The notes: a model not told the origin generated them from the sequence alone. 64,000 nucleotides of DNA from Crossiella sp. SN42 (GCF_023897065.1 NZ_JAMHIV010000041.1:30777-94776), one strand, 5' to 3'; positions 1 through 13,483 are shown, counted from the stretch's first letter. Translations and numbers: made by a program.

Positions 1-3000
1 GGCGGTGGTGAGGTCCTCGACGAAGGGCCGCATCGACCACTCGTCGAAGGCGATGTGGTGGAACACGGCCAGCAGCACCGAGTCCTGCGCGCCGAGGGAG
101 AGCACGGCCAGCCGGACCGGGTGGCCGGTGGCCAGGTCGAAGGGCTCGGCGATGGTCGCGGCCACCGCGGCGTCCAGCTCGGCCTCGCTGACCGCGGTCA
201 CCGTGACCCTGGGGTCGATCTCGGTGACCGGCAGGACGCGCTGGTACGGCGTGCCCTCGTGCAGCTCGATCACCGTGCGCAGGCTCTCGTGCCTGGCCAG
301 CACATCGCCGAAGGCGGCGCGCAGCGCGTCCAGGTCGAGCACGCCGGTGAGCCGGATGCCGGTGGGCACGGTGTAGGCGGCGCTCGCGGTGTCCAGCTGG
401 TCGAGCAGCCACAGCCGCTGCTGGGCGAAGGACAGCGGGATCCGCTCCGGCCGCTGGCCCGCGGTGAGCACCGGGACCGCGGAGCGGGGCGCGCTGCCCA
501 GCGCCTTGGCGGCCAGTTCGGCCACGGTGGGCGCGGTGAACAGGTCCCGGATGGCCAGCTCCACGTCCAGCGCGGTGCGGGCCTTGCCGATCAGCCGGGC
601 GGCCAGCAGCGAGTGGCCGCCGAGGTCGAAGAAGTTGTCGTGCACGCCGACCTTGGGCACGCCGAGCACCTGGGCGAACAGCTCGCCCAGGGCTTCCTCA
701 GTCGGGCTGTCGGGCGCGCGGCCGCCGCCTGCGCCCGCGGCCAGGTCGGGGCTGGGCAGGGCGCGGCGGTCCAGCTTTCCGTTGGTGGTCAACGGCAGCC
801 GTTCCATGGTGACCAGCGCGGCGGGCACCATGTAGTCGGGCAGCACCGCCTTGAGGTGCTCGCGCACCCTGGCCACCAGGCCGGTGTTGTCGCGGGCCGC
901 GGAGGGGTTGTTGGCGTAGCCGCTCAGCGCGGCCCTGCGGGTGCGGGTGGGCGCGTAGGCGTCCAGCAGGATCTCGTCGGTGGCCAGGGTGAACACCGCG
1001 TCGAAGCTGCCGTCGGTGGTGTCGGACCAGGTGAGCAGCAGCCGGTAGCCGGTGCGCTCGGCCAGTTCGCACAGGGCCTCGGGTTCCACCCCGGCGGCGG
1101 TGTCCGGGCGCAGCAGGCGCTGGGCGACCGCGATGGGCGAACCGGCCTCCAGCGCGCGCTGGGCGGCGACCTCGGCGGTGAGGCGGGCGTTGGGGATGCG
1201 GGTGACCCGCAGCGACTCCGGCCGCTCGGCCAGCCGGGAGGCCAGGTCCACGGCGCTGTCCCACACCAGCTTCGGACCGTCCACAACGGACAGCGCGTCC
1301 GCGCCCGCCTTGCGCAGCACCACGTCATAGCGGTGCCGGGACAGCTCGTTGTGCATGTGCCCGCGCTTGATCCGCAGGTCCGCGCCGGCCAGCGTGGGCA
1401 GGTGGTCGGACAGGGCGGTGAAGTAGTCCGGGTCGACCAGCAGCTCCTTCTCCAGCAGCACCGCGCGCTCGATCGCCTTGCGCAGTGCGGCTTCCCCGGT
1501 CCCCTCGCCGGTGCGGCCGAGCTGGATCGCGGTGTGGAAGGTGCGGGCCAGCCGCAGGTTGCGCACGTCGCCGATGAACAGCGCGCCGCCGGGAGCGAGC
1601 AGGTCCATCGCCTTGCCGATGACCTCGGTGAGGTAGTCGACGTTCGGGAAGTACTGGATCACCGAGTTGATCACGATGGTGTCGAAGTGCCCGACCGGCA
1701 GGCCCTCGGTGTCGTGCGCGGCCCGCACGCTCAGCTCGACCTTGGCGGCCAGGTCCGGGTCGGCCAGCAGGTCCCGGCGCAGCTTCTCGATCACCGGGGC
1801 GGCGAAGTCGCAGGCCCAGTAGGACTCGGTGTGCTGGGCCAGGCCGGAGAGCAGCAGGCCGGTGCCGACGCCGATCTCCAGCAGCCGCTTTGGCTTGAGC
1901 TCGCGGATACGTTCCAGGGTGGCCGCGCGCCAGTCGCTCATGTCGGCGAACGGGATGGGCGCGCCGTCGTAGCTGCTGTCCCAGCCCGCGTAGTCCTCCT
2001 CGAAGACCGCGGTCGGGATCTCGGTGTACTCGTCGCTGTAGATCTGCCGCCACTCGGCGATCTGCTCGGCCTCCACCTCGGCGCGGAAATCCTCGTCGGT
2101 GGCCTCGGCAGGCACCAGGTAGCCGAGAAGTCGTTTCACGCCGGGCAGATCGGTGTCCGCGGCGATGACCGCGGCCTGGGCGACCTCGGGGTGCGCGGCC
2201 AGCGCGCTCTCCACCTCGCCGATCTCCACCCGGTAGCCGCGGATCTTGACCTGGTCGTCGGTGCGGCCGAGGAAGTCCAGGTTGCCGTCTGGCCGCTCCC
2301 GCACCAAGTCTCCGGTGCGGTACATGCGTTCGCCCTGCGCGCCATAGGGATCGGCGATGAAGCGGTCCGCGGTCAGGCTGGGGCGCTTGAGGTAGCCGCG
2401 GGCCAGGCCGACGCCAGAGATGTAGAGCTCACCCGGCACTCCGACCGGGACCGGGCGCAGGTAGGCGTCCAGGATGTAGGCACGGGTGTTCCAGATCGCC
2501 TTGCCCACGGTGGAGGTCGCGCTGTCCTCGGTGCCGCCGCCGAGGGTGTTGATGGTGTATTCCGTTGGGCCGTAGAGGTTGTAGCCGAGCACGCCGGGGG
2601 TGTCGCGGAGGGCGGACCACACCTGTTCGGAGACGGCCTCGCCGCCGAGCAGCACCAGCACCGGGCGGTGGCCGGGGTTCTGCTCCAGCAGCCCGTTGTC
2701 GATCAGCTGCTGGCAGTAGGTGGGCGTGACGTTGATGACGTCGATGAGGTGCCGGTCGCAGTAGGCGGTCAGCGCCAGCGCGTCCCGGCGCATGTCCTCG
2801 GTGAGCACGTGCACCTCGTGGCCCTCGACCAGCCAGAGCAGCTCTTCCCAGGACATGTCGAAGGAGAAGGACACCGTGTGCGCGATCCGCAGGCGTCGCC
2901 CGGCCTGCGCGACCACCGGGTCGAAGATGGCCACCCGGTGGTTGAACTGCATGTTGGTCAGGCCGCGGTAGGGGGTGACCACGCCCTTGGGGCGGCCGGT

Positions 3001-6000
3001 GGAGCCGGAGGTGTAGATGACGTAGGCCGGGTGCGCCAGCCGGTGCGGGTCGGTGCGGTTGAACCCGCGCCGCTCGGCGTCGGCCAGGTCCGTGCCGGGC
3101 AGCGCGGCCAGCTCGGCGGCGATCTCCGCGGAGTCCAGCAGGACGTGCGGGATCTCGGTGTGCGGCAGCGTCGGGTCGACGTCCACAGTGGACAGAACGT
3201 AGAGCGGCACGGTGTCGGTGAGCATGAACTCCAGCCGGTCGGCCGGGTAGTCCAGGTCCAGCGGCAGGTAGGCGGCGCCGGTCTTGAGCACCGCGAACAG
3301 CGCGGCCACCATGTCCGAGGACCGGGGCAGGCCAAGGGCCACCACGGTTTCCGGCCCCGCGCCGTGCTGGACCAGCCAGCGGGCGATCCGGTTGGCCCGC
3401 TCGTTCAGCTCGGCGTAGGTGTGGGTGGTCTCGCCGAAGACCAGCGCGGTCGCCTCGGGCGTGCGCGCGGCCTGCTGCTCCAGCATGTCCGCGATGGTGA
3501 TGTCCGGCACCGGGTTGGCGGTGCTGTCCCAGCCCGCGCGCAGCAGCGCCAGCTCGTCACCGACCAGCACGTCCACCGCGGCGCAGGATGCCTGCGGGGT
3601 GTCGGCCAGCGCGGTCAGGATGTTCAGGTAGCGCTCGGCCAGGCGCTCGATCTCGGTGCGGCTGAACACATCGCGGTGGAACATCACCCGCAGCTCGGTG
3701 GTGACGCCGGGGTTGACCACCATGGTGACCGGGTAGTGCGTGGCGTCGAGCACCTCGTGGTCGCGCACCCGCAGCGAGCCGTCCGGCCCGAAACCGCGTT
3801 CCTTGGACGGGCGCGGGAAGTTCTGGAACACGAACAGGGTGTCGAACAGGGTGCCGATGCCGACCAGGCCCTGCACGTCGGTGAGCCCGAGGTACGGGTA
3901 GTCGAAGAGCTCGGCCTGCTCCTCCTGCACCCGGCGCAGCACGGTCTCCAGCGGGTCGGTCGCGCCCAGCTGGACCCGCACCGGCACGGTGTTGAACAGC
4001 AGGCCGACCGTGGTCTCCACACCGGCCACGTCGGGGTGGCGGCCGGAGACCGAGGCGCCGAAGACCACGTCGTCGCGGCCGGTGAGCCTGCCCAGCAGCA
4101 TCGCCCACGCGGTCTCGTACAGCGTGCTCGCGGTGACCCCGGACTCGCGCATCCGCTTGGCCAGCCGGGCGGCCAGGTCGGCTGGCAGCTCCAGGTGGAT
4201 CTCGTCCGCGGCGGTGAGGTCCACCGCGCGGCTGTCCGCGCCGGGGGCCAGCAGGGTGGGCTCGGTGAGGCCGTCCAGGTTGCGCCGCCAGGCCGCGCGG
4301 GCCTGGTCGTGGTCCTGCGCGGTGAGCCAGCGCAGGTAGTCCCGGAACGGGGTGGTCGGCCGGGCGGACTCGGCGGCCGGGTCGGTGTAGAACTCCAGCA
4401 GGGTGCTCAGCAGCAGACCGCCGGACCAGCCGTCCAGCAGGATCAGCTCGGAGGTCATCACCAGCCGGTGCTCGCCCGCGCCGACGGTGGCCAGGCCGAA
4501 GCGGATCAGCGGCGGCCGGTCGGCGTGGAAGGGCCTGGAGCGCTGGTCGGCGACGAAGGCCTGGAACGCGGCATCGTCCTGAGTGGACAGATCGGCGTAC
4601 TCGAACGGGGTGTCGAACTCGGCGGGGATGAACTGCACGGCGGGGGCGTCGTCGGCGGTGGCGAACCCGGCGACCAGGTTGGGGTACTTGGCCAGGGACA
4701 GCCGCACCGCCTCGCGGAAGCGGTCCGGGTCCAGCGTGCCGGTCAGGTGCAGCACGGCCTGCTGCACGTAGACGTCCCGCTCGGCGCCATCGAGCATCAG
4801 GTGGAAGAGCAGGCCCTCCTGCAACGGCGAGAGCGGCAGTGCCTCGACCGCGCCGGGCGGCAGCGCGACCGAGGGCGCGGGCGCGGCGGCGGGCTCGTGC
4901 GCCAGCAGGGCCTTGCCCCAGGCGGAGAGCAGCGCCTCGGCGTCGAGCTCGGGCAGCGCGGCCGGGTCCCAGGAGACCGTGGCGCGCACGCGCTCGCTGT
5001 TGCGGTCGAACCAGGCGCCGATCCGCAGTAGGTAGCGGGCGGCGTTGTCCGGCACGGGTTCGCCCGCGCCGGGGTCTGGGTCGTCGCCGAGGTCGGTGAT
5101 TCCGTACTCGATGAGGACGGCGGCCTCGGCCAGGTCGGCGAAGGTGGCCGAGGTGCTGCCGCTGAGGTACTTGGCCACGCCGAACTCGGTGGCCGCGGCG
5201 GCCTCGACCGCCACCGCCCGTGCGCCCGCACCGTCCACATCGGACAGCTCGGCCGGGCCGAACAGCACGGGGAACACCCGGCGCAGGTTGCCCAGCACAC
5301 CGGGGCGGTCGCGGTCGGACTCGCTGACGTCGACCAGCAGGCCGTCGGTGGCGCCCAGGTGCGGGACCAGGCCGAGCAGCACCCGCGCGCGCAGGCCCTC
5401 GGCGACCGCCACCTCGTTCAGCGGCAGCACCCGCTCAAGCGTGCGCTGCGGCCCGCTGGGCTCACCGTCGCTGACCCAGGGCGCGGCCAGGTCCAGCTCG
5501 TCCACCCGGTCGGCCAGCTCCAGCCAGGGCTCCACCCGGTCGGCCAGACCCGGGTCGCGGGCCAGGGTGTCCAGCGCGGACAGGTACTCCCCGGTGCCCG
5601 AGGTGCTCGGTGTGCCACCGGCGAGCGCGGCGCGCAGGTCGGCGACCAGCACCGCCCAGCCTTCACCGTCCACATCGGACTCATGTGCGGCCACCACGAG
5701 CAGCCCGTCCCGCTCCGCGCCCCGGTCCACCCAGGCAGCGGCCAGCGCGGCGTCACCGTCGAGCGAGGCCGCGGTGTGCTGCTTCGCCTCGGCGAGCTTG
5801 GTGGCGGTGCCGGCCCAGCGCAGCTCGCCGCGGTGCCGCAGCACCTCGTGCGCCTCGATCACGGCCCGCACGGCGGCCTGCGCGTTTTTCTCACTGGTGC
5901 CCGAAGGTCCGGCGACCACGCGCAGCACGGGCGCGGAGGTCCCGGTGAACGCCTCGTCCAGCCAGGCGGCCGCCGGGGTGTCGGCGAGGTGGATCTGACC

Positions 6001-6015
6001 GGATGATGCGCTCAA
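1..6015 (-). CDS. Non-ribosomal peptide synthetase, E*-C*-A(hOrn)-nMT-T-C... (3' end beyond window)
   Basis: This siderophore NRPS runs off the left edge; 2005 codons are visible. The start is a TTG at 6015 that overlaps the TGA of the upstream NRPS gene (TTGA), so the two are translationally coupled. Domain order: a short epimerisation-like domain (residues 1 to about 330), a C domain (about 345-780), an A domain ([11 protein letters not shown] near residue 1000) with an N-methyltransferase inserted (LEIGVGTG near 1375), a carrier domain (GGHSLLA near 1795) and the start of another C domain (HHIAFDEWS). The A-domain pocket reads D-M-E-N-L-G-L-I-N-K, the signature known for N5-hydroxyornithine, so the unit added is probably N-methyl-hydroxyornithine. 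The E-like domain has HESDVDG in place of HHxxxDG, and the first C domain has SELILLDG, so both lost the catalytic second histidine. The thioesterase or release domain must lie outside the window. Confidence 0.9.
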   Translation of the reverse strand, partial: MSASSGQIHLADTPAAAWLDEAFTGTSAPVLRVVAGPSGTSEKNAQAAVRAVIEAHEVLRHRGELRWAGTATKLAEAKQHTAASLDGDAALAAAWVDRGAERDGLLVVAAHESDVDGEGWAVLVADLRAALAGGTPSTSGTGEYLSALDTLARDPGLADRVEPWLELADRVDELDLAAPWVSDGEPSGPQRTLERVLPLNEVAVAEGLRARVLLGLVPHLGATDGLLVDVSESDRDRPGVLGNLRRVFPVLFGPAELSDVDGAGARAVAVEAAAATEFGVAKYLSGSTSATFADLAEAAVLIEYGITDLGDDPDPGAGEPVPDNAARYLLRIGAWFDRNSERVRATVSWDPAALPELDAEALLSAWGKALLAHEPAAAPAPSVALPPGAVEALPLSPLQEGLLFHLMLDGAERDVYVQQAVLHLTGTLDPDRFREAVRLSLAKYPNLVAGFATADDAPAVQFIPAEFDTPFEYADLSTQDDAAFQAFVADQRSRPFHADRPPLIRFGLATVGAGEHRLVMTSELILLDGWSGGLLLSTLLEFYTDPAAESARPTTPFRDYLRWLTAQDHDQARAAWRRNLDGLTEPTLLAPGADSRAVDLTAADEIHLELPADLAARLAKRMRESGVTASTLYETAWAMLLGRLTGRDDVVFGASVSGRHPDVAGVETTVGLLFNTVPVRVQLGATDPLETVLRRVQEEQAELFDYPYLGLTDVQGLVGIGTLFDTLFVFQNFPRPSKERGFGPDGSLRVRDHEVLDATHYPVTMVVNPGVTTELRVMFHRDVFSRTEIERLAERYLNILTALADTPQASCAAVDVLVGDELALLRAGWDSTANPVPDITIADMLEQQAARTPEATALVFGETTHTYAELNERANRIARWLVQHGAGPETVVALGLPRSSDMVAALFAVLKTGAAYLPLDLDYPADRLEFMLTDTVPLYVLSTVDVDPTLPHTEIPHVLLDSAEIAAELAALPGTDLADAERRGFNRTDPHRLAHPAYVIYTSGSTGRPKGVVTPYRGLTNMQFNHRVAIFDPVVAQAGRRLRIAHTVSFSFDMSWEELLWLVEGHEVHVLTEDMRRDALALTAYCDRHLIDVINVTPTYCQQLIDNGLLEQNPGHRPVLVLLGGEAVSEQVWSALRDTPGVLGYNLYGPTEYTINTLGGGTEDSATSTVGKAIWNTRAYILDAYLRPVPVGVPGELYISGVGLARGYLKRPSLTADRFIADPYGAQGERMYRTGDLVRERPDGNLDFLGRTDDQVKIRGYRVEIGEVESALAAHPEVAQAAVIAADTDLPGVKRLLGYLVPAEATDEDFRAEVEAEQIAEWRQIYSDEYTEIPTAVFEEDYAGWDSSYDGAPIPFADMSDWRAATLERIRELKPKRLLEIGVGTGLLLSGLAQHTESYWACDFAAPVIEKLRRDLLADPDLAAKVELSVRAAHDTEGLPVGHFDTIVINSVIQYFPNVDYLTEVIGKAMDLLAPGGALFIGDVRNLRLARTFHTAIQLGRTGEGTGEAALRKAIERAVLLEKELLVDPDYFTALSDHLPTLAGADLRIKRGHMHNELSRHRYDVVLRKAGADALSVVDGPKLVWDSAVDLASRLAERPESLRVTRIPNARLTAEVAAQRALEAGSPIAVAQRLLRPDTAAGVEPEALCELAERTGYRLLLTWSDTTDGSFDAVFTLATDEILLDAYAPTRTRRAALSGYANNPSAARDNTGLVARVREHLKAVLPDYMVPAALVTMERLPLTTNGKLDRRALPSPDLAAGAGGGRAPDSPTEEALGELFAQVLGVPKVGVHDNFFDLGGHSLLAARLIGKARTALDVELAIRDLFTAPTVAELAAKALGSAPRSAVPVLTAGQRPERIPLSFAQQRLWLLDQLDTASAAYTVPTGIRLTGVLDLDALRAAFGDVLARHESLRTVIELHEGTPYQRVLPVTEIDPRVTVTAVSEAELDAAVAATIAEPFDLATGHPVRLAVLSLGAQDSVLLAVFHHIAFDEWSMRPFVEDLTTA

Positions 6016-9000
6016 CTCTTCGGCTCCGATTCTGCTGGTGCGGTCACTGCGGCCGACCACAACCCGAGCAGCGCGCTGGCGGCCGCCGGGTCGAGGTCGG
6101 GGGAGAACTGGAGGTCGAGCAGCACGCCGTCCGCCCGGACCTGGTGGGTGGCCACGAGCACGCGCCCGGCCGGGAACAGCGGATCCGGCGCGCCTGCGCG
6201 CAGCAGCACCGCGGCGTCCCGGTGCCCGCGCAGCGCTTTGGAGCCTGCCCTGCTGGCGTGCCGGAGCAGGCCGAACTCGTGGCCGCGGTCGGCCCAGTAG
6301 CGCAGCTCCAGCTCGGTCTCCGCGCGCGGGGCGGCCGCGGCGGTGAAGGCGAACGGGTGGATGTGGCTCAGCGGCCCAACCGTGCCGGAGAGGTCACCGG
6401 CCGCGGACTTCGCGCCGGTGCGCGGATCCACCTCGCGGTCGATCCGCAGCCGGGTCCCGTTCGCGCCGGACCAGGTGCGCAGCGCCTCGATGAAGGCCGC
6501 CGCCACCGGGTCCGGATCGGCCGCCACGAGCTCGTTGATCCGGCCGCCGTCGCTTGATGCCAGCGCTGAGGCGGGAATCGGGTCGGCGGTCTCGTGCAGG
6601 GCGGCGGTCCACTCCGGCAGCGCGGCGGCCACCTCGTTGGCCTGCGCGGCCAGGTGCTCGGTCCAGGCCCGGAAGGTGGTCGGCGGCGGGGTCAGGGTCT
6701 CCCCGGCCAGCACGGCGGTGAGCTCGTCCGCGATCAGCTCCAGCGAGGGCTGGTCCACCGCCAGCCCGTGCCCGGTCAGCGTGACGCCGTCCGGGGTCAG
6801 GTCGAGCCGGAGGGTGGCGCCCCTGGTGATGTCGATCTCGGTCAGGTCCGGCTCGCCGGGCTGGATCTCGGCCCGCCACAGGCGTTTGTTGCCCGGGTCC
6901 ACCACCAGGTGCAGGGCCTCGTGCCGGGCCAGCACGGTGGCCGCGGCGGCCCGCAACCGCTCCTCGGTGGCCTCGATTGACCTGGTGACCGAGACCAGCA
7001 GGCCGTTGACGCCCAGTTCGCTCTGCCGCAGCCAGTGCAGCAGCGGCGGCGGGGTCACCGGGCCGGGCGTGATCGCCGGGGGCGCGCACAGCTCGGCCAG
7101 CGCGGCCACCGTGCGGTGCTTGAACACCTCGCGCACCGACAGCGCCAGCCCGGCCTCCTTGGCCTTGGCCACCAGCAGCGCCGCGCTGATGCTGTCACCG
7201 CCGAGGCTGAAGAAGCTCTCGCGCACGTCCACCGTGGTCAGGCCGAGCTGTTCGGCGAACAGCCGGGCCAGGGTGGCCTCGGTCGGCGTGGCCGGTTCGG
7301 TGGCCGCCGCGACCTGCGGGGCGGGGTCGGGCAGCCGGGCGCGGTCGAGCTTTCCGTTGGGGTTCTTGGGGAACTCGGCCAGCGGCACCAGCAGCGCGGG
7401 CACCAGGTAGTCCGGCAGCCTGCCCGCGAGCCGCTCGCGCAGCGCGGCCGGGTCGGGCTCGGTGCCCGGCGCCGCGATGAAGTAGCCGATCAGCCGGAGC
7501 GCGCCGCCAGGTCCCGGCCGGGCGACCACCACGGCCTTGTCCACCTCGGGCTCGGCCAGCAGCGCGGCCTCGATCTCGCCGGGCTCGATCCGGAAGCCGC
7601 GGATCTTGACCTGGCTGTCCGCCCGGCCGAGGAACTCGATCACCTCGCCGCGGCGGCGGGCCCGGTCGCCGGTGCGGTACAGCCGGGAGCCGGGCGGGCC
7701 GAAGGGGTTGGCCAGGAAGCGTTCCGCGGTCCGGCCGGGCTGGCCGAGGTAGCCGCGGGCCAGTCCGTGCCCGGCCAGGTACAGCTCACCGGCCACCCCC
7801 GGCGGTACCGGCCGGAGCGCGTGGTCGAGCAGGTAGGCCTGGGTGTTGGCCACCGGCACGCCGATCGGCACCGGCCCCGAGCCGGGGCTGCCGACCTGCG
7901 CGAGGCTGTCGCCCGCGGCCTCCGAGCAGCCGTAGAGGTTGACCAGCCTGGCCAGCGGCCAGCGCGCGGCCACCTGCCCGGCCAGCTCGGCGGAAAGCGC
8001 CTCACCGCTGGAGATCCAGGTGCGCACCGAGCCCAGCGTGCCCTCGGGCGCGGTGCGCAGCAGCGCGGAGAGCAGGCTGGGCACCACGGTGACCAGGTCC
8101 ACCGCGTGCCGGTCGATCAGCTCGACCAGTGCGGCCGGATCGCTGACCGCGGCGTCATCGGCCAGCACCACGGTGTCCCCGGCGACCAGGCCGCCGAGCA
8201 GCTCGGTGGAGCCGTCGATGAAGCTCAGCGAGCTCTTCGCGATCCGCACCCCGCCGGCCAGTTCCCGGCCCCAGTCCAGCCGGTTGGCCAGCGCGGTCTG
8301 GGTGCCCGCGACTGCTTTGGGGCGGCCGGTGGAGCCGGAGGTGAACACCAGGTAGGCCGGGTGCTCGCCGCGGATCTCCACCGGTGGCCGGGCAGGCCCG
8401 GTGGCCGCCGGTGGGCAGGTGTCCGTGAGCCCGAACTCGGCGGCGAACTCCGGCAGGCACACCACCAGCGCGGGCCGCGCGTCGGCCAGCATCAGCTCGA
8501 TGCGGTCCCGCGGGTAGCCCAGGTCGACCGGCAGGTAGGCGGCGCCGGTCTTGACGATCGCCAGCAGCGCCACCACCAGCTCCGCGGTGCGCGGCAGCGC
8601 CAGCGCGACGATCCGCTCCGGTCCCGCGCCCCTGGCCGCCAGCGCGTCCGCGAGCCGTTCGGCCCTGCGGTCCAGTTCGGCGTAGCTCAGCGACTCCGCG
8701 CCCGCCAGCACCGCGGTGGCCTCCGGCGTGCGCGCGACCTGCGCGGCGAACAGGGCGGCCGGGTCGGGCGCGGTCAGCTCGGTCGCGTTGCCGGGCATGG
8801 TCACCGCGGCCAGCTCAGCCTCGGTCATGATGTCCACAGTGGACAGTGCGCGGTCCGGTTCGGCCAATGCGGTGCGCAGCAGCAGCTCCAGCCGGTCGAT
8901 CAGGCGCTGCACGGTGCCGTGGTCGAACAGGTCCTTGGCGTAGACGGCGAACCCGTCCAGCCCGGCGGACTCGGTCTCGGTGAAGTACAGGTCCAGGTCG

Positions 9001-12000
9001 AACTTGACCCCGCCGGTGTCCGGCAGGAACGGCTGGGTGGTCAGGCCGGGCAGCTGGAGCTCCAGGTCGTCGGCGCGCTGGTGGATCAGCATCACCTGGA
9101 ACAGCGGGTGCCGGGACAGCGAGCGCTCCGGCGCGACCCGCTCCACCACCCAGTCGAAGGGCACGTCGGCGTGCGCGAAGGCGTCCAGGTCGGCGGCGCG
9201 CACCCGGCCCAGCAGCTCGGTGAAGCTCGGGTCGCCTGCGAGGTCGGTGCGCAGCACCAGCGTGTTGGCGAACAACCCGACCAGGGGTTCCAGGTCCGCG
9301 TCGCCGCGGCCGGTGATCGGCGAGCCGAGCGGGATGTCCGTGCCCGCGCCGAGTTTGCTCAACAGCGCGGCCAGTGCCGCGTGCAGCACCATGAAGACGC
9401 TGGCGCCCTGCCGGGCCGCGAGCGCGCGCATCGAGTCCAGCAGTTCCTGGGGCAGCTGGAACTGGACCAGCCCGCCGCGGTGGCTGGCCTCCGCCGGTCG
9501 CGGCCGGTCGGTGGGCAGGGACAGTTCCGCCGGCGCGCCGGCCAGGGTCCGCGCCCAGTAGTCGAGCTGGCGACCGGCCACCGAGTCCGCCTCGGTGCGG
9601 GCACCGAGGATCTCCCGCTGCCACACCGCGAAGTCCGCGTACTGCACCGGAAGCTCGGGCCAGCTCGGCTCCTGCCCGGCGGCCCTGGCGGTGTAGGCCT
9701 CGCCGAGGGTGGCCAGCAGCGGGCCGAAGGACCACTCGTCGGCCGCGGAGTGGTGCAGCAGCAGCACGAGCTCCCACTCCTGCTCGCCGGTGCGGGCCAG
9801 GCTCACCCGCACCGGCAGCTCGGCGTCCAGCCGGAAGGTGTGCTCGGCCGCCGTGCTCAGATTGTCCACAATGGACACGCTGAGCTGCTCGCGAGCCTCG
9901 GCGGGGGAGAGGATCCGTTGCACCGGGAGGCCGTCCGGCCCCTCGGTCAGCAGGGTGCGCAGCGCCTCGTGCCGGGCGACCACATCGCCGAAGGCCGCCC
10001 GCAGCGCGTCCAGGTCCACCGGCCCGCGCACCCGCACGCCCAGCGGCAGGCCGTAGGAGGTGGACGGGCCGCGCAGCTTCTCCTCGAACCACAGCCCGGT
10101 CTGCGGGAACGAGGCGGGCACCACCTCGGGCCGCCGCACCTCGCGCACCGCGGGCCGGGTGTCCGTGGCCGAGGGCAGCCGGGCGGCCAGCTCGGCCACG
10201 GTCGGCGCGTCGAACAGCGCCCGCAGGTCCAGCTCCACCGACAGCAGGGCGCGCACCCGGCCGATCACCTTGGTGGCCAGCAGGGAATGCCCGCCCAGTG
10301 CGAAGAAGTCGTCGTCGATGCCGATCTCCGGCAGCCCGAGCACCTCGGCGAACACCCCGCACAGCACGCGTTCCCGCTCATCCCGGGGGCCGCGGCCGGA
10401 GACCTGCGCGCCCAGGTCGGGCTCGGGCAGCGCGCGCCGGTCCAGCTTGCCGTTGACCGTGACCGGCAGCTCGGTCATGGCCACGAAGGCCGCGGGCACC
10501 ATGTAGTCCGGCACCCGCTCGGCCACCCCGGCCCGCAGCGCGGCCAGGTCCACCTCGGCGGCAGGCACGAAGTAGGCGACCGGAAGTCCTTGGCGCAGCA
10601 CGACCGCGCACTGCGCGACCTCGGCCTGCGCGGCCAGCGCGGCCTCGATATCGCCCAGCTCCACCCGGAAACCGCGGATCTTGACCTGGTCGTCGACCCG
10701 GCCGAGGCAGTCCAGGCTGCCGTCGGCCAGCCAGCGCGCCAGGTCGCCGGTCCGGTACATCCGGCTGCCCGCGTGGCCGTAGGGGTTGGCGGTGAAGCGT
10801 TCCGCGGTCAGGCCCGGCCGGCCCGCGTACCCGCGCGCCAGCTGGGTCCCGGCCAGGTACAGCTCGCCGGTGACACCCGGCGGCACCGGCCGCAGCCGCT
10901 CGTCCAGCACGTAGGCCTGGGTGTTGTGGAACGGCCGCCCGATCACCGGTGTGCCGGTCACCTCGGCCGAGGTCGCCCAGATGGTGGCCTCGGTCGGCCC
11001 GTACACGTTCGTCACCCGCGCGGCGACCGCGCGCAGCTCCGCCGCGGTGGCCGGGGGCAGTGCCTCGCCGCCGACCAGCACCCGCAGGCCGCGCAGCAGA
11101 CCCGGTTCCTGGGCCAGGATCGCGCCGAAGAGCGAGGGCGTGGCCTGGATGACGGTGGCCCCGGAGCCGGCGGCCAGCCTGGCCAGCCGGGCCGGGTCGC
11201 GCACGGTGTCCTTGGTGGCCAGCACCACCTGCGCGCCGGAGACCAGCGGCAGGTAGATCTCCAGGGCCGCGATGTCGAAGGCGATCGTGGTCACCGCGAG
11301 CAGCCGGTCGGCGCAGGCCAGCGGCGTCAGGTCGTCCATTGTGGACAGGAAGTTGGCCAGCGCGGAGTGCGGGATGCCCACGCCCTTGGGGCGGCCGGTG
11401 GAGCCGGAGGTGTAGATGGTGTAGGCGAGTTGGCCCGGCCGCAGTCGCCCGTGCGGCTCCGCGTCCAGCACGTCCCAGCCCGGCCGGTCCAGCACCAGCT
11501 GCTCCGGCCCTGGCGCCAGTTCGGCCAGTGCGGCGGTGGTGAGCACGCAGGCCGCGCCCGCGTCGGTGATCATGTAGTGCAGCCGGTCCGCCGGGTGGTC
11601 GGCGTCCAGCGGCAGGTAGGCCGCGCCGGACTTGAGCACGCCGAGCAGCGCCACCACCAGTTCGGGGGTGCGCGGCAGCAGCAGCGCCACCACCGACTCC
11701 GCGCCGATTCCCTTGGCGCACAGGGCTGCCGCCAGTCGCTCGGCGCGGTGGTCCAGCTCGGCGTAGGTCAGCGTGGACCCGTCCTCGCCGCGTACGGCCA
11801 CCGCCTCCGGGGTGCGCCGGACCTGCGCCTCGAACCGGTCCACCACCGTGGTCTCCGGCACCGCGCGCCCGGTGTCGTTCCACTCGGCGAGCTGGGTGAG
11901 CAGTTCTTCCTCCGGCAGCAGGGGAAGTGCGCTGATCGGAGTGTCCGGAGTGGACAGTGCGGCGGCGAGCAGGTGCTCCAGGTGGTCCAGCAGCCGGGTG

Positions 12001-13361
12001 ATCCGGTCCGCCTCGAACAGGTCCAGCCGGTAGGTGGCCTCCACCAGCAGCCCGTCCGGCCGCAGGAACGCCTCCAGCCACAGGTCGAACTGGGCGCCGT
12101 CGTTGCGGATGTGCTCCCAGTCCGACTCGATGCCCGGCAGGTCGAGGCCGCCGATGCGCTGGGCCAAGAACAACAGCATCACGTCGAAGAGCGGACCGCG
12201 CCCTCGGCGGCGTTCCGGGCGCAGGTCGTCGATCAGCTTGTCGAAGGGCAGGCCCTGGTGGGCGAACCCGTCGGTGGCGGTGCGCCGCACCTGGCCGAGC
12301 AGCTCGCGGAAGGTCGGGTCGCCGGAGACGTCGGTGCGCAGCACCAGGGTGTTGCCGAAGTTGCCAACCAGCTGCTGTGCCTGCGCGTGCCCCCGGTCCA
12401 TCACCGCGGAGCCCAGCGGGATGTCGGTGGCCCCGGTGTAGCGCCGCAGCAGCACCGAACAGGCCGCCACCATGATCATGAACGGCGTGACGTTCTCGCT
12501 CGCCGCGACCGCGCGCAGGCCCTGCGCCACCGCCGGGTCGAACCACTTCGCGACCAGCCCGCCGCGCTCGGAGCCGCTGGTCGGGCGCGGGTGATCCGTC
12601 GGCAGGTCAAGGGGTTCCGGGGCGGGGGTGAGCTGCTCGCGCCAGTACGCCAGGTCGGCCTTGCTGCTCTCGGTCGGCCAGCGGGACTGCTCCCAGGCCG
12701 CGTAGTCGGCGAACTGCACCTCCATCGGCGGCAGCCCGCTGGGCTCGCCGGTGACCTCGGCCCGGTACAGCGCGGAGAGCTCGTGCGAGAGCACGCCCCA
12801 GGTGCCGCCGTCCCAGGCGATGTGGTGCACCACCAGGATCAGCGCCAGCTCGCGCTCGGCGAAGCGGAGCAGCGCCAGCCGGATCGACTCCTCGGCGGAG
12901 AGGTCGTAGGGCACCGCGGCCAGCCGCTCGGCCGCCGCCCGCCCGGCTGCGGCCCATTCGGACTCCGGCAGCGACGTGTGATCCGTCACGGGCAGCTCGA
13001 CCCGGTAGTCCGCGGTGACCACCTGGTGTGCGGTCCCGTCGGCCTCGGCGAGGTAACGGGTGCGCAAGATCTCATGCCGGTCCACCAGGACTTGCAGCGC
13101 GCGGTGCAGCGCAGGCACGTCCACCGGGCCGGACAGCCGGACCAGCAGCGGCACGTTGTAGGTGGTGGAGTGCGGAAACGTCCGCTGGTGCACCCACATG
13201 CTCTGCTGGGCGAAGGACAGCGGGGTGCGCGCGGAGCGGTCCCTCGGGGTGACGCGGTCCGGTGACGAGTCCTCGGCGATGCCGGCCTTGGCCATCAGCT
13301 GGCGCATGAGCGCGCGTCGCTTGGCCGCGGCGTCGGTCCGCGCGCCCGGTTCGTTCGTCAT
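6012..13361 (-). CDS. Non-ribosomal peptide synthetase, C-A(Gly)-T-C-A(bAla-like)-T-E*
   Basis: This 2449-residue bimodular NRPS probably extends the chain delivered by the carrier-Cy-A-T protein encoded divergently. Domains: C1 (HHIAWDG near residue 177), A1 ([11 protein letters not shown] near 650), T1 (GGHSLLA near 1023), C2 (HHSAADEWS near 1203), A2 ([11 protein letters not shown] near 1672), T2 (GGDSISA near 2053) and a C-terminal epimerisation-like domain from about 2100. The A1 pocket reads D-I-L-Q-V-G-V-I-W-K, eight of ten matching the glycine code. The A2 pocket reads I-D-T-T-I-S-L-G-D-K; it lacks Asp235 and resembles the beta-alanine signature V-D-x-V-I-S-x-A-D-K. The E-like domain has HGLAVDQ where HHxxxDG is expected, so it is probably inactive, which fits an achiral beta-Ala substrate. 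The start is an ATG directly downstream of the shared iron box. Confidence 0.93.
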   Translation of the reverse strand: MTNEPGARTDAAAKRRALMRQLMAKAGIAEDSSPDRVTPRDRSARTPLSFAQQSMWVHQRTFPHSTTYNVPLLVRLSGPVDVPALHRALQVLVDRHEILRTRYLAEADGTAHQVVTADYRVELPVTDHTSLPESEWAAAGRAAAERLAAVPYDLSAEESIRLALLRFAERELALILVVHHIAWDGGTWGVLSHELSALYRAEVTGEPSGLPPMEVQFADYAAWEQSRWPTESSKADLAYWREQLTPAPEPLDLPTDHPRPTSGSERGGLVAKWFDPAVAQGLRAVAASENVTPFMIMVAACSVLLRRYTGATDIPLGSAVMDRGHAQAQQLVGNFGNTLVLRTDVSGDPTFRELLGQVRRTATDGFAHQGLPFDKLIDDLRPERRRGRGPLFDVMLLFLAQRIGGLDLPGIESDWEHIRNDGAQFDLWLEAFLRPDGLLVEATYRLDLFEADRITRLLDHLEHLLAAALSTPDTPISALPLLPEEELLTQLAEWNDTGRAVPETTVVDRFEAQVRRTPEAVAVRGEDGSTLTYAELDHRAERLAAALCAKGIGAESVVALLLPRTPELVVALLGVLKSGAAYLPLDADHPADRLHYMITDAGAACVLTTAALAELAPGPEQLVLDRPGWDVLDAEPHGRLRPGQLAYTIYTSGSTGRPKGVGIPHSALANFLSTMDDLTPLACADRLLAVTTIAFDIAALEIYLPLVSGAQVVLATKDTVRDPARLARLAAGSGATVIQATPSLFGAILAQEPGLLRGLRVLVGGEALPPATAAELRAVAARVTNVYGPTEATIWATSAEVTGTPVIGRPFHNTQAYVLDERLRPVPPGVTGELYLAGTQLARGYAGRPGLTAERFTANPYGHAGSRMYRTGDLARWLADGSLDCLGRVDDQVKIRGFRVELGDIEAALAAQAEVAQCAVVLRQGLPVAYFVPAAEVDLAALRAGVAERVPDYMVPAAFVAMTELPVTVNGKLDRRALPEPDLGAQVSGRGPRDERERVLCGVFAEVLGLPEIGIDDDFFALGGHSLLATKVIGRVRALLSVELDLRALFDAPTVAELAARLPSATDTRPAVREVRRPEVVPASFPQTGLWFEEKLRGPSTSYGLPLGVRVRGPVDLDALRAAFGDVVARHEALRTLLTEGPDGLPVQRILSPAEAREQLSVSIVDNLSTAAEHTFRLDAELPVRVSLARTGEQEWELVLLLHHSAADEWSFGPLLATLGEAYTARAAGQEPSWPELPVQYADFAVWQREILGARTEADSVAGRQLDYWARTLAGAPAELSLPTDRPRPAEASHRGGLVQFQLPQELLDSMRALAARQGASVFMVLHAALAALLSKLGAGTDIPLGSPITGRGDADLEPLVGLFANTLVLRTDLAGDPSFTELLGRVRAADLDAFAHADVPFDWVVERVAPERSLSRHPLFQVMLIHQRADDLELQLPGLTTQPFLPDTGGVKFDLDLYFTETESAGLDGFAVYAKDLFDHGTVQRLIDRLELLLRTALAEPDRALSTVDIMTEAELAAVTMPGNATELTAPDPAALFAAQVARTPEATAVLAGAESLSYAELDRRAERLADALAARGAGPERIVALALPRTAELVVALLAIVKTGAAYLPVDLGYPRDRIELMLADARPALVVCLPEFAAEFGLTDTCPPAATGPARPPVEIRGEHPAYLVFTSGSTGRPKAVAGTQTALANRLDWGRELAGGVRIAKSSLSFIDGSTELLGGLVAGDTVVLADDAAVSDPAALVELIDRHAVDLVTVVPSLLSALLRTAPEGTLGSVRTWISSGEALSAELAGQVAARWPLARLVNLYGCSEAAGDSLAQVGSPGSGPVPIGVPVANTQAYLLDHALRPVPPGVAGELYLAGHGLARGYLGQPGRTAERFLANPFGPPGSRLYRTGDRARRRGEVIEFLGRADSQVKIRGFRIEPGEIEAALLAEPEVDKAVVVARPGPGGALRLIGYFIAAPGTEPDPAALRERLAGRLPDYLVPALLVPLAEFPKNPNGKLDRARLPDPAPQVAAATEPATPTEATLARLFAEQLGLTTVDVRESFFSLGGDSISAALLVAKAKEAGLALSVREVFKHRTVAALAELCAPPAITPGPVTPPPLLHWLRQSELGVNGLLVSVTRSIEATEERLRAAAATVLARHEALHLVVDPGNKRLWRAEIQPGEPDLTEIDITRGATLRLDLTPDGVTLTGHGLAVDQPSLELIADELTAVLAGETLTPPPTTFRAWTEHLAAQANEVAAALPEWTAALHETADPIPASALASSDGGRINELVAADPDPVAAAFIEALRTWSGANGTRLRIDREVDPRTGAKSAAGDLSGTVGPLSHIHPFAFTAAAAPRAETELELRYWADRGHEFGLLRHASRAGSKALRGHRDAAVLLRAGAPDPLFPAGRVLVATHQVRADGVLLDLQFSPDLDPAAASALLGLWSAAVTAPAESEPKS

Positions 13362-13401
13362 CAGTCGTTGTCCTCGGAGAGCGCGGGGAGCAGGGTCTAT
13401 G

Positions 13402-13426
13402 AGGCTAACCTTGCTTAGGTTAGCCT
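13402..13426. promoter_or_regulatory. IdeR/DmdR iron box in a divergent promoter
   Basis: AGGCTAACCT-N5-AGGTTAGCCT is a perfect 10-bp inverted repeat. It contains two overlapping near matches, one per strand, to the actinobacterial DtxR-family box TTAGGTTAGGCTAACCTAA. It lies between the leftward NRPS start (13361) and the rightward NRPS start (13484), so one iron-dependent repressor could shut off both transcription units when iron is sufficient. Binding itself is inferred from the motif. Confidence 0.88.
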
Positions 13427-13483
13427 TCCTTTTGCAAGAGGCCAGTGTGCCATGCAGCCTGGATCACAAGGGAGTACAAGCCC

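Noticed and set aside
55..5031. Very long open frame on the plus strand opposite the NRPS
   Set aside because: It is the antisense shadow of a high-GC NRPS gene; its translation is Gly/Gln/Val/His-rich without domains. The same applies to 7035-13265 on the plus strand and 13415-16918 on the minus strand.
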